From NCBI GenBank assembly GCA_900129595.1, contig FQWG01000004.1, forward strand, positions 62,001 through 126,000: a stretch of 64,000 nt of DNA, written 5' to 3'. A program made the translations under genes and the position numbers. This document shows positions 26,302 to 34,827 of this stretch, in pieces. The number at the start of each line of letters is the position of its first letter. The stretch's first letter is position 1. Source of the stretch: Flavobacterium frigidimaris (GTDB lineage Bacteria; Bacteroidota; Bacteroidia; Flavobacteriales; Flavobacteriaceae). The notes beneath the pieces were generated by a model, which made no database searches, had not been told where the DNA came from, and saw nothing but the letters and a program-made list of their open reading frames with translations.

Positions 26302-28152
26302 TTATTCTACAGTAACTGATTTTGCTAAGTTACGCGGCTGATCAACATTACAACCTCTCATAACTGCAATATAATAAGAAAGCAACTGCAAAGGTATCGT
26401 TGTGATCAACGGAGACAATGCATCTGAAGTTTCAGGAATCTCAATAACATAGTCAGCCAACTCACGAACCTGAGTATCACCTTTAGTTACTACAGCGATA
26501 ATTTTACCGCTTCTTGATTTTATTTCCTGAATATTACTTACAATCTTATCATAATGACCTTGTTTAGGCGCAATTACAATAACCGGCATATGCTCATCAA
26601 TTAACGCGATTGGTCCGTGTTTCATTTCTGCAGCAGGATACCCTTCAGCGTGAATATAAGAGATCTCTTTAAGCTTCAAAGCTCCTTCTAATGCTACCGG
26701 GAAATTATAACCACGACCTAAATACAAACAGTTTGGCGCATCTTTAAAAGCTGCAGCAATTTCTTTTGCTCTGTCGTTTGTTTCTAATGCCTCAGCTACT
26801 TTTTCCGGAATCAATTCTAATTCCTGTAAATAAGCATGAAAATCAGGATTTGACAACGTACCTTTTGCTTTCCCTAATCGCAATGCAATCATTGTTAAAA
26901 CAGTAATTTGCGTTGTAAATGCTTTTGTTGAAGCTACTCCAATTTCCGGACCTGCGTGTGTATAAGCACCTGCATGACTTTCTCTTGAAATAGAAGAACC
27001 AACCACATTACAAACTCCAAAAACAAAAGCACCATTTTCTTTTGCTAATTTAATAGCTGCCATCGTATCTGCAGTTTCTCCTGATTGAGAAATCGCGATA
27101 ACAACGTCGTCTTTGTTTATAATTGGGTTTCTGTATCTAAATTCAGAAGCATATTCTACTTCAACCGGAATACGGGTAAACTCTTCAAAAATATACTCTG
27201 CTACTAAACCAGCGTGCCATGATGTACCACAAGCAACGATCAAAATACGCTTTGCGTTTAAGAATTTTTCAAGATTATCCTCAACACCAGCCATCTGAAC
27301 AATTCCTTCATTAGCATGAAGCCTTCCTCTGTACGTATCTTTTATAACACTTGGCTGCTCATAGATTTCTTTAAGCATGAAATGATCATAACCTCCTTTT
27401 TCTATTTGCTCCAGGTTCATCTGAAGTTCCTGAATATAAGGATCTACTAAAGAGTCATCTTTAATTTTTCTAACTTTAAGAGGTTTGTGCAATCTAATGT
27501 TTGCCATTTCACCATCTTCAAGATAAATTGCATTCGAAGTATACTCAATAAAAGGCGAAGCATCAGAAGCAATAAAATATTCTCCTTCTCCAACACCAAT
27601 TGCTAACGGACTACCTAATCTGGCAGCCACAATTTCGTTTGGGTTCTTTTTATCAAAAACAGCAATTGCATAAGCTCCTACTACCTGATTCAAAGCAATC
27701 TGCACTGCTTTACCCAATTTTAAACCTTCTTTTTTCTGAACCTCTTCAATAAGGTTCACTAAAACTTCAGTATCTGTATCTGATTTAAAAGTATAACCTC
27801 TTTTGATTAATTCTTCTTTAAGCGGTGCGTAATTCTCAATGATTCCATTGTGAATAATTACCAACTCGCCTGAATTCGAAAGATGCGGGTGTGAGTTTAC
27901 ATCATTTGGCACCCCGTGAGTTGCCCAACGTGTATGCCCAATTCCAATCTTTCCGTTTGTATTAAAAGCATCTTTAGCCTTAGCTTCAAGATCTAGTACT
28001 TTACCTTTGGTCTTACAAACCTTTACACCAGTTTCATCATCATACAACATGACTCCGGCACTATCATAACCTCTGTATTCGAGCCGCTTTAATCCCTTGA
28101 TAACAATAGGATAAGCCTCTCGATGGCCGATATATCCAACAATTCCACACAT
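26302..28152 (-). CDS. glmS: Glutamine--fructose-6-phosphate aminotransferase (isomerizing)
   Basis: GlmS makes glucosamine-6-phosphate from fructose-6-phosphate and glutamine, the entry to UDP-GlcNAc for peptidoglycan and lipid A. The 616-aa protein has the N-terminal nucleophile Cys2 (MCGIVGYIG), the glutaminase segments GHTRWATHG and HNGIIENY, and two SIS sugar-isomerase domains (about 290-430 and 460-610). It ends in LAKSVTVE, the conserved C-terminal tail that closes the sugar site. It is the third gene of an operon, 10 bp after the DUF4270 gene, with a terminator behind it. I saw no glmS ribozyme upstream. Confidence 0.98.
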   Translation of the reverse strand: MCGIVGYIGHREAYPIVIKGLKRLEYRGYDSAGVMLYDDETGVKVCKTKGKVLDLEAKAKDAFNTNGKIGIGHTRWATHGVPNDVNSHPHLSNSGELVIIHNGIIENYAPLKEELIKRGYTFKSDTDTEVLVNLIEEVQKKEGLKLGKAVQIALNQVVGAYAIAVFDKKNPNEIVAARLGSPLAIGVGEGEYFIASDASPFIEYTSNAIYLEDGEMANIRLHKPLKVRKIKDDSLVDPYIQELQMNLEQIEKGGYDHFMLKEIYEQPSVIKDTYRGRLHANEGIVQMAGVEDNLEKFLNAKRILIVACGTSWHAGLVAEYIFEEFTRIPVEVEYASEFRYRNPIINKDDVVIAISQSGETADTMAAIKLAKENGAFVFGVCNVVGSSISRESHAGAYTHAGPEIGVASTKAFTTQITVLTMIALRLGKAKGTLSNPDFHAYLQELELIPEKVAEALETNDRAKEIAAAFKDAPNCLYLGRGYNFPVALEGALKLKEISYIHAEGYPAAEMKHGPIALIDEHMPVIVIAPKQGHYDKIVSNIQEIKSRSGKIIAVVTKGDTQVRELADYVIEIPETSDALSPLITTIPLQLLSYYIAVMRGCNVDQPRNLAKSVTVE

Positions 28153-28162
28153 ATATTATTTA

Positions 28163-29782
28163 TTAATTTGGTTTCGTGTAATAAATCTCAAGTTGCAGTT
28201 TTTTCCCGGCAGGAACATTTGAACTTGAAGTTCCTCCATATAATACCGTTCCTAACGGACTCATAATTGAGGCTCTTGGTACATTTGAAAAAATGTCGTT
28301 TTTAAGTTTCAATTGACCAAAAGTTATTGTACCAATATCTCCTGTTACCACTAAACCTAATTTTACATTTTTTACAGTTGCATTTTTTATAATATTACGG
28401 ATATGATTCGTTAGCCTGATTTTGTATGTTGTACCTCTTTTTGAAGTAGGATCGATATTAATGATACCACTGTAAACAACTTTACCTGGCGGATTAGTTG
28501 TAGCAGTTGTAGCATCTGAACTATAATCTAAAATTGGCAAACTATTATCCAAATCATACAAATAAACACGTTTTGGCTCATAAGTCCCTGCCATCTTATC
28601 AGTATCTATAGAAAAAACCAGATTAGCCTCATTCACTAACCAATTCTTAGTCCTTATATCCGCTAATTTAGCACCAAATCCGGTAAGATCCAGTACAGCA
28701 AGCGACCCCTGGCCTCCTTTTAGGTAAAGCCTGTCATCTCCTACTGTTTTATTCGGATTCGTTACTGCATTATAGTATGTTGGATTCTTATTGTCCTGAT
28801 ACAAGCTAGCCTGCGCTCCTGATAAATTAATAACCAATGTCTTATCTTCCATTGTTTCATCAGGATCAGTTGTTATAGCCGTTTTTGCTTTGTACTTGAT
28901 CGTAATTTTAGCATTCCCTGATTTTGCAATATCTAATAATGCTAAATTAGAAGGACTACCTTCTGATCTTTCTGCTTTAAAATACAACCCTCTAAAGTAT
29001 TCCTGAAAAATAGTTGCAGAAGAAAGTTTTGAAGCCGGGGCTTTTAGAATTTTCTCTAAAAAGAACGCTTTATTCAGGTTCAAATGCATTTCCGGAGCTA
29101 TATAAGTATAGGTATATGTTTTTACAGCTGCATTAGCATCAACTACTGTTGAATCTTTTCTTTGTGCCGCACTAAAAAAGAATGCATCATTTTGTGCCGG
29201 ATCCGGATCATCATTCAGTCTTGCACCAATTTTACTTGTATCAAAATTTATAGCATCTGCACCTGAATCCTGATTCGTATAATACAACTGATTAAACTGT
29301 GAACCTCCCTCAAAGTAAGAAGAACGCATCTGAACTCCAGACTCGTAAACACTCAGTTTAATTTTTCCTTTAGGGTCGCCATAAATAGAATCCAATTTAT
29401 AAATATTACCGCCTTTAGGATCAGCAGTAGTAGCACTTGAATTAATAAAATAAGGAATACTCAATACCACACTTTCTATTACCGGTGCCTCACCAATGGT
29501 TGGTGCATCTGTAGCTAAAGTAACCTGGCTCACAAAATTTGAGGTATTAGTCCCAAAAACAGCATTATCATAAATCCCTAAACCAGTAAGCGTTAATCCG
29601 TTTGACTGAACAGGAGTTACTTCCTGATTATAAGCTAAAACATCATATTTTTCAGATTCAAGACCAAAATGATCGTCTCCGATCAAACCTTCACCAATCG
29701 CATTAAAATCTTTATCGCAAGAATATAAAAGGACAACTGTTGCTATTAATAGAATTTTCTTAATAAAAGAAGTATTGTACAT
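28163..29782 (-). CDS. DUF4270 domain lipoprotein
   Basis: The 539-aa exported lipoprotein has a signal peptide ending LLYSC (Cys22), then DKDFNAIGEGLIGDDHF, the characteristic start of DUF4270 proteins of Bacteroidota. The rest is beta-rich, with long Thr/Asn/Asp stretches. No catalytic motif is visible and the function is unknown. It is encoded between a glycogen-synthase-like gene and glmS with gaps of 21 and 10 bp, so the three are cotranscribed. The context hints at envelope or sugar metabolism, but no more than that. Confidence 0.85.
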   Translation of the reverse strand: MYNTSFIKKILLIATVVLLYSCDKDFNAIGEGLIGDDHFGLESEKYDVLAYNQEVTPVQSNGLTLTGLGIYDNAVFGTNTSNFVSQVTLATDAPTIGEAPVIESVVLSIPYFINSSATTADPKGGNIYKLDSIYGDPKGKIKLSVYESGVQMRSSYFEGGSQFNQLYYTNQDSGADAINFDTSKIGARLNDDPDPAQNDAFFFSAAQRKDSTVVDANAAVKTYTYTYIAPEMHLNLNKAFFLEKILKAPASKLSSATIFQEYFRGLYFKAERSEGSPSNLALLDIAKSGNAKITIKYKAKTAITTDPDETMEDKTLVINLSGAQASLYQDNKNPTYYNAVTNPNKTVGDDRLYLKGGQGSLAVLDLTGFGAKLADIRTKNWLVNEANLVFSIDTDKMAGTYEPKRVYLYDLDNSLPILDYSSDATTATTNPPGKVVYSGIINIDPTSKRGTTYKIRLTNHIRNIIKNATVKNVKLGLVVTGDIGTITFGQLKLKNDIFSNVPRASIMSPLGTVLYGGTSSSNVPAGKKLQLEIYYTKPN

Positions 29783-29803
29783 GTTTAATAATAAAGTTAA
29801 AAT

Positions 29804-30610
29804 TTAAAGACCCATCGTTTTATAGAAATTTGTATACGCTTCAGCGAATGCATCTTTCGTGGCGAAAGGTAAAAAAGGTTTTCCTGAAGATTCTATAAAT
29901 TTTGTTAAACTTGGAGATACGTTTTCCGAAGCAATAATCACAGCATCTGAATGTAATATACTCGCTTTTAAGACATTTTCGTAATTCGGTATTTCTAAAT
30001 CAGAGATCGCCTCGTGCGGCACACCATCAAATTTTACCTTGTTTATCATTTCTAAGTCTAAATTTTCATCGAAAGATTGCCCATAAACAGAGGTAACAAT
30101 TTTTGTTTCAGAAAATAAAGCTTCATTTTTATAATAGTGCTTCATATAAATTGGCAACATTGCAGCCAGCCAGCCATGAACGTGAATGATATCCGGAACC
30201 CAGTTTAGTTTTTTTACCGTTTCAACAACTCCTTTAGCAAAAAATATTGCTCTTTCGTCGTTGTCAGGATATAGAACTCCCTCTTCGTCAGCAAAAGTTG
30301 CTTTACGTTTAAAATATTCATCATTATCAATAAAATAAACCTGAATTCTTTCTTTCGGAATCGAAGCTACCTTGATAATCAACGGCATATCTAAATCATT
30401 CACTACCAAATTCATTCCTGAAAGTCTAATAACTTCATGTAATTGGTGTCTTCTTTCGTTGATATTTCCATATCTTGGCATGAAAATTCTTATTTGTCCG
30501 CCCTGATCATTGATCATTTTTGGAACGTCATATGACATTAAAGAAACTTCATTTTCAGCCAAATAAGGCACGACTTCAGATGATACATATAATATCCTCT
30601 TATCTTTCAT
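29804..30610 (-). CDS. Glycogen/starch synthase-like protein, N-terminal GT5 domain only
   Basis: The 268-aa protein resembles the N-terminal half of glycogen synthases: RILYVSSEVVPYLAENEVS (about 5-23), FMPRYGNINERRH (about 43-55), YFIDNDEYF and DIIHVHGWLAAMLPIYMKHYY (about 141-161). Full GT5 enzymes have about 470-500 aa with a second Rossmann domain that carries the ADP-glucose site. Here the protein stops after about 268 aa with no frameshift visible downstream. The family KxGGL loop near the N-terminus also reads AENEVS, so the donor-binding Lys is missing. It may be a non-catalytic or regulatory relative. It is the first gene of the operon with DUF4270 and glmS, and divergent from panC. 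Confidence 0.8.
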   Translation of the reverse strand: MKDKRILYVSSEVVPYLAENEVSLMSYDVPKMINDQGGQIRIFMPRYGNINERRHQLHEVIRLSGMNLVVNDLDMPLIIKVASIPKERIQVYFIDNDEYFKRKATFADEEGVLYPDNDERAIFFAKGVVETVKKLNWVPDIIHVHGWLAAMLPIYMKHYYKNEALFSETKIVTSVYGQSFDENLDLEMINKVKFDGVPHEAISDLEIPNYENVLKASILHSDAVIIASENVSPSLTKFIESSGKPFLPFATKDAFAEAYTNFYKTMGL

Positions 30611-30648
30611 AATAGTATTTTACTTAATTTTTGGTAATAAAAACGTTG

Positions 30649-30656
30649 CAAAATTA
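30649..30656 (-). promoter_or_regulatory. TAnnTTTG -7 box of the GT5-DUF4270-glmS operon
   Basis: TAATTTTG on the minus strand lies about 38 nt upstream of the GT5-like ATG. It is back-to-back with the panC box 30 bp away. Confidence 0.55.
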
Positions 30657-30687
30657 CAAAAATTTATGCAGTTTATAACTAATATAT

Positions 30688-30695
30688 TATGTTTG
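30688..30695 (+). promoter_or_regulatory. TAnnTTTG -7 box of panC
   Basis: TATGTTTG contains the upstream in-frame ATG (30689-30691), so that ATG cannot be translated from this transcript. This fixes the panC start at 30719. Confidence 0.6.
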
Positions 30696-30718
30696 CACTA
30701 AATTTTAATAATACTGCC

Positions 30719-31567
30719 ATGCATATTTTCTACGGTAAAGTAGCTTTGATAGCCTATTTGAAAACTATCAAAACCGCAAATTCAACCATCGGATTTGTAC
30801 CAACAATGGGCGCTTTACACCAAGGTCATCTGGCGTTAATGCAAAGATCAATCAAAGAAAACGACGACACTGTTGTGAGTATTTTTGTTAACCCAACTCA
30901 ATTCAACAACCCTGAAGATCTAGATAAATATCCACGAACTCTTGAAGAAGATGTAAAAAAAATGCGCGGTTTGAGTGACAAAATGATTTTGTATGCTCCG
31001 TCTGTAGAAGATATTTACGAAGGAAACACTGTCTCTCAGGATTTTGATTTTGATGGATTAGAATATCAAATGGAGGGAAAATTCAGACCTGGACATTTTA
31101 ACGGTGTTGGAACTATCGTAAAACGTTTGTTCGAAATTGTTACTCCAACGAATGCTTATTTTGGCGAGAAAGATTTCCAGCAATTGCAGATCGTAAAAAA
31201 AATGGTCGAGAAAACGAATTTACCGGTTAATGTCGTAGGCTGCCCCATTTTCAGAGAAGACAATCAGCTTGCCATGAGTTCGCGAAACGAACGATTAACT
31301 CCCGAAGAACGAAAAGAAGCCGCTATCATCTATAAAACTTTGACAGAAGCAAAAGAAATATTTCAAAACGGCAGTCCTGAAGATACTATTCAATTTGTAG
31401 AGGATGCTTTTAAAGACAACGAGAGATTTGACCTCGAATATTTTGTAATTGCTGACGAATCTACATTATTACCTATCGATCATAAAAGTAAAGACAAAAA
31501 CTACCGTGCATTTATAGCGGTATTTGTTAATAATATAAGGTTGATCGACACCATTTCATTAAATTAA
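30719..31567 (+). CDS. panC: Pantothenate synthetase
   Basis: PanC joins pantoate and beta-alanine with ATP to make pantothenate. With ATG at 30719 it has 282 aa, the usual length. The HIGH-like motif PTMGALHQGH is at 28-37 (His34, His37), followed by VVSIFVNPTQF, the FGEKDFQQL segment and the KMSKS-like MSSRN. An ATG at 30689 falls inside the TATGTTTG promoter box and is rejected. panD follows after 14 bp, so the two genes form a beta-alanine/pantothenate operon divergent from the GT5-like gene. Confidence 0.96.
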   Translation: MHIFYGKVALIAYLKTIKTANSTIGFVPTMGALHQGHLALMQRSIKENDDTVVSIFVNPTQFNNPEDLDKYPRTLEEDVKKMRGLSDKMILYAPSVEDIYEGNTVSQDFDFDGLEYQMEGKFRPGHFNGVGTIVKRLFEIVTPTNAYFGEKDFQQLQIVKKMVEKTNLPVNVVGCPIFREDNQLAMSSRNERLTPEERKEAAIIYKTLTEAKEIFQNGSPEDTIQFVEDAFKDNERFDLEYFVIADESTLLPIDHKSKDKNYRAFIAVFVNNIRLIDTISLN

Positions 31568-31581
31568 TTTACCTTTGCAAA

Positions 31582-31932
31582 ATGCAAATTCAAGTTATAA
31601 AATCAAAAATTCATCGTGTAAAAGTAACTGGAGCTGATCTTAATTATATTGGCAGTATTACTATTGACGAAACATTACTGGAAGCCTCAAATATTATTGA
31701 AGGTGAAAAGGTATCTATTGTAAACATCAATAATGGCGAACGTTTTGAGACTTACGCTATCAAAGGACAAAAAAATTCAGGAGAAATCACCCTGAACGGA
31801 CCTGCCGCGAGAAAAGTTCAAAAAGACGACATCATTATCATTATATCCTATGCAACCCTGGAGTTTGAAGAAGCTAAAACCTTCAAACCATGGATCATTT
31901 TCCCTAATGAAAACGATAATTCGCTAACCTAA
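31582..31932 (+). CDS. panD: Aspartate 1-decarboxylase
   Basis: PanD makes beta-alanine from aspartate, the substrate of PanC encoded just upstream. The 116-aa proenzyme has the self-cleavage site Gly24-Ser25 in YIGSITID, where Ser25 becomes the pyruvoyl cofactor. Other family residues are Lys9 in SKIHR, ERFETYAI and LNGPAARKVQKDD (Thr57-like region and Tyr58). It is an all-beta double-psi barrel by homology. The operon ends with the hairpin at 31962-31998. Confidence 0.97.
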   Translation: MQIQVIKSKIHRVKVTGADLNYIGSITIDETLLEASNIIEGEKVSIVNINNGERFETYAIKGQKNSGEITLNGPAARKVQKDDIIIIISYATLEFEEAKTFKPWIIFPNENDNSLT

Positions 31933-31961
31933 GCCTCCCTTTTTACACCTTTCTATTTTTT

Positions 31962-31998
31962 CTGTTTGTCAATTTATTTTGAACAAACAGGATTTCTT
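31962..31998 (+). terminator. Terminator of panCD
   Basis: CTGTTTGT (31962-31969) pairs with ACAAACAG (31983-31990), followed by GATTTCTTTT. The loop is long (13 nt), so confidence is moderate. Confidence 0.6.
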
Positions 31999-32135
31999 TT
32001 GCCTAAATTCAAAAAATAGGTTTAATCGTATAATTTCATTGCTTTTTTAAATTTCCACACCAACAAAAAAGCAAATAAAGTATTATATTGCCACACTATT
32101 TCAATACTTTTAAATTCACTGAAATACCCCAAATC

Positions 32136-33293
32136 ATGAAAAAAGTTTACCTACTATTTTTTGCATTAATTTCAATTTCTGCTTTTTCCCAGAAAAAATT
32201 TGACAACATTAAATCTGTCAAACTCGGAGAAGAAAGAAGAATAACCATTGGACTTCCCGCATCTTACGAAGCTAATCCTGAAAAAAAATACCCGGTCTTA
32301 TACTTATTAGACGGAGATTATCTATTTGATCCTTTCTCAGGAGCCGTTAGTTACGGTGTTTATTGGGACGATTTGCCTGAAATGATTATCATTGGTGTTC
32401 ATCAAAATAAAGACGGAGAACGTTTTGATGACTCGACAATTGACCAGTCTAACGGATTACCTTTTGAAAAAGGCGCTCAGTTTTTTGAATTTATTGGAGC
32501 TGAACTGGTTCCTTATATCGAAAAAAAGTACCGCACAACACCTTTCAGGATTATTGCCGGTCACGATATCACTGCAAGTTTTATCAACTTCTATTTATAC
32601 AAAGAAACTCCTCTATTTAACGCTTATATTTGCCTGAGTCCGGAGCTTGCCCCAAAAATGGAAATTCGTATTCCGGAGAAATTTGCTAAAATCAAAGAGC
32701 CTTTCTTTTACTATCTTTCGGCAGCGGATGGCGATATTAAGAGAATAAAAGAACCTATAGAAAAACTGGACAGTAATATTAAAATCGCAAATAATCCGTT
32801 AGTAAACTATAAATACGATTTATTTAAAGGTACAACACATTATACAGAGGTTTTACATTCGATACCAAGCGCACTATATCAGATTTTTGAAGTTTATAAA
32901 CCTATTAATTCTGCTGAATACAACGACAAGATTGCGGTACTTCAAACAGGTTATGCTGATTATCTCGAAAACAAATACGCCACTATGTCTAAAGTGATGG
33001 GCGTTAAGATTCCTGTGAGAATGAGTGATTTTAAAGTAATTGAAAACATTATTTTAAAAAATAAAGCATACGATGAATTGGGTAAAATGGCTGAAATTGG
33101 AAACGTAAATTATCCAAAAGCGATGTTGGGAGAATATGAATTAGGATTAATGTATGAGAAATTGGGAGACCCGAAAAGGGCTTCGAAAAAATACCAAAAT
33201 GCTTCGCAAATGGAGGCAATTGGTGATTTGAACAAAGATTTGATGTACGAAAAAATGGATCAGATGAATACACTTGCAAAAACCGGTAAATAA
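32136..33293 (+). CDS. Exported esterase-fold (alpha/beta hydrolase) protein lacking the nucleophile Ser
   Basis: With ATG at 32136 the 385-aa protein starts with a signal peptide (MKKVYLLFFALISISAFSQ). It has the putative-esterase/EntF-like fold: YPVLYLLDGDYLF (about 52-64), IIIGVHQNKDGERFDD (about 84-99) and PYIEKKYRT. The nucleophile elbow normally reads GHSxGG. Here it is AGHDITASF (141-149), with Asp144 in place of Ser and no second Gly. A hydrolase of normal mechanism is therefore unlikely. The C-terminal about 90 residues are helical and TPR-like (LGLMYEKLGDPKRASKKYQNA). The stop overlaps the radA start by one base, so translation is coupled. Confidence 0.8.
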   Translation: MKKVYLLFFALISISAFSQKKFDNIKSVKLGEERRITIGLPASYEANPEKKYPVLYLLDGDYLFDPFSGAVSYGVYWDDLPEMIIIGVHQNKDGERFDDSTIDQSNGLPFEKGAQFFEFIGAELVPYIEKKYRTTPFRIIAGHDITASFINFYLYKETPLFNAYICLSPELAPKMEIRIPEKFAKIKEPFFYYLSAADGDIKRIKEPIEKLDSNIKIANNPLVNYKYDLFKGTTHYTEVLHSIPSALYQIFEVYKPINSAEYNDKIAVLQTGYADYLENKYATMSKVMGVKIPVRMSDFKVIENIILKNKAYDELGKMAEIGNVNYPKAMLGEYELGLMYEKLGDPKRASKKYQNASQMEAIGDLNKDLMYEKMDQMNTLAKTGK

Positions 33294-34654
33294 TGTCTAA
33301 AGTTAAAACGTCTTTTTTTTGTCAGAACTGCGGAACGCAATATGCCAAATGGCAAGGTCAGTGTAATGCCTGCAAGGAATGGAATACTATTGCGGAAGAA
33401 ATCATTCAGAAACAGGAAAAAGTCGCCTGGAAAAGCGAACCTACTTCAAATGGCAAAGCACCCCGCCCTTTAAAAATTAATGAAATCGACTCGACTCTGG
33501 AAATCCGTATGGATACGACTGACGGCGAATTGAATCGTGTTTTGGGTGGCGGAATAGTTCCCGGATCCCTGACTCTTTTGGGTGGTGAACCCGGAATTGG
33601 AAAGAGTACGCTTTTACTTCAGATATCATTAAAACTACCTTATAAAACTTTATATGTTTCCGGCGAGGAAAGTCAGAAGCAAATAAAAATGCGTGCTGAA
33701 AGAATTACGCCGGACAGCGAAAATTGTTATATCCTGACGGAAACAAAAACTCAAAATATTTTCAAGCAAATTGAAGCCATTCAGCCTGAAATCGTCATTA
33801 TTGACTCGATTCAGACTTTACATACAGATTATATCGAATCTACGGCAGGAAGTATTTCTCAGATCAGAGAGACGACTGCTGAACTGATCAAGTTTGCCAA
33901 AGAAACCAATATTCCGGTTATTTTAATCGGCCATATTACAAAAGACGGAAACATTGCCGGACCAAAGATCCTGGAACATATGGTCGATACTGTTTTGCAG
34001 TTTGAAGGCGATCGAAATCACGTCTACCGAATTTTACGCTCGCTAAAAAACCGTTTTGGTTCTACTGCCGAACTTGGTATTTATGAAATGTTAGGAAGCG
34101 GTTTGCGGGAAGTAAGCAACCCGTCAGAAATATTGATTTCGCACAAAGACGAAGAAATGTCAGGAACGGCGATTGCCACCACTATGGAAGGCATGCGTCC
34201 GCTAATGATCGAGATACAATCTTTGGTAAGTACCGCTGTTTACGGAACTCCGCAACGAAGTACAACGGGTTATAACGCCAAAAGACTTAACATGATTCTG
34301 GCCGTTTTAGAAAAAAGAGCCGGATTTCGTTTAGGAGCAAAAGATGTCTTTTTGAACGTAACCGGAGGAATTTCTGTTGATGATCCCGCAATCGACCTTG
34401 CTGTTGTTGCTGCAATCTTATCTTCTAACGAAGATATTCCCGTCACAAAAGGTTTCTGTTTTGCCGGTGAAGTTGGTCTTTCCGGAGAAATACGCCCTGT
34501 AAATAGGGTCGATCAGCGTATTCAGGAAGCCGAGAAACTAGGATTTACCACTATCTTTGTTTCTAAGTACAACAAAATTGCTTTAAAGAATACCGGAATC
34601 AAAATTGAGCTTGTTGCCAAAATTGAAGATGTAGCAGGTATTCTTTTTGGGTAA
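33293..34654 (+). CDS. radA: DNA repair protein RadA (Sms)
   Basis: RadA is a DnaB-like helicase that drives branch migration in recombination. The 453-aa protein has the C4 zinc finger (Cys10, Cys13, Cys24, Cys27), Walker A GEPGIGKST (98-106), the RadA-specific KNRFG motif (252-256) and a C-terminal Lon-protease-like domain (about 350-453, FAGEVGLSGEIRPV). It starts at the ATG in TAATG, overlapping the stop of the esterase-like gene by 1 nt. Confidence 0.97.
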   Translation: MSKVKTSFFCQNCGTQYAKWQGQCNACKEWNTIAEEIIQKQEKVAWKSEPTSNGKAPRPLKINEIDSTLEIRMDTTDGELNRVLGGGIVPGSLTLLGGEPGIGKSTLLLQISLKLPYKTLYVSGEESQKQIKMRAERITPDSENCYILTETKTQNIFKQIEAIQPEIVIIDSIQTLHTDYIESTAGSISQIRETTAELIKFAKETNIPVILIGHITKDGNIAGPKILEHMVDTVLQFEGDRNHVYRILRSLKNRFGSTAELGIYEMLGSGLREVSNPSEILISHKDEEMSGTAIATTMEGMRPLMIEIQSLVSTAVYGTPQRSTTGYNAKRLNMILAVLEKRAGFRLGAKDVFLNVTGGISVDDPAIDLAVVAAILSSNEDIPVTKGFCFAGEVGLSGEIRPVNRVDQRIQEAEKLGFTTIFVSKYNKIALKNTGIKIELVAKIEDVAGILFG

Positions 34655-34659
34655 TTCGA

Positions 34660-34782
34660 TTTTTTGCCACGACTCGAGCGATAGTGAACAGGCGAAGCAA
34701 TTGCACAAATTAAATACGAATTTTTATTTAAATTTATTGCAAATTCAAATTTATTCACACGAAGCAAATTCGTGGCAAAAAA
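34660..34782. repeat. Palindromic AT-rich repeat between radA and the GT51 gene
   Basis: TTTTTTGCCACGA (about 34660-34673) and TCGTGGCAAAAAA (34770-34782) are inverted ends of a roughly 120-bp element with ATTCAAATTTATT words in between. The end sequence recurs in part at 12908-12925 (TCCGTGGCAAA). It is non-coding. Confidence 0.6.
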
Positions 34783-34827
34783 ACTTTTCATTTTGCGAAT
34801 AATCGCAAATTTTATGAAATTAACTTT

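Noticed and set aside
26153..28152. glmS ribozyme or other riboswitch around glmS
   Set aside because: glmS is the third gene of an operon with a 10-bp gap, leaving no room for the ribozyme upstream, and none of its core was recognised.
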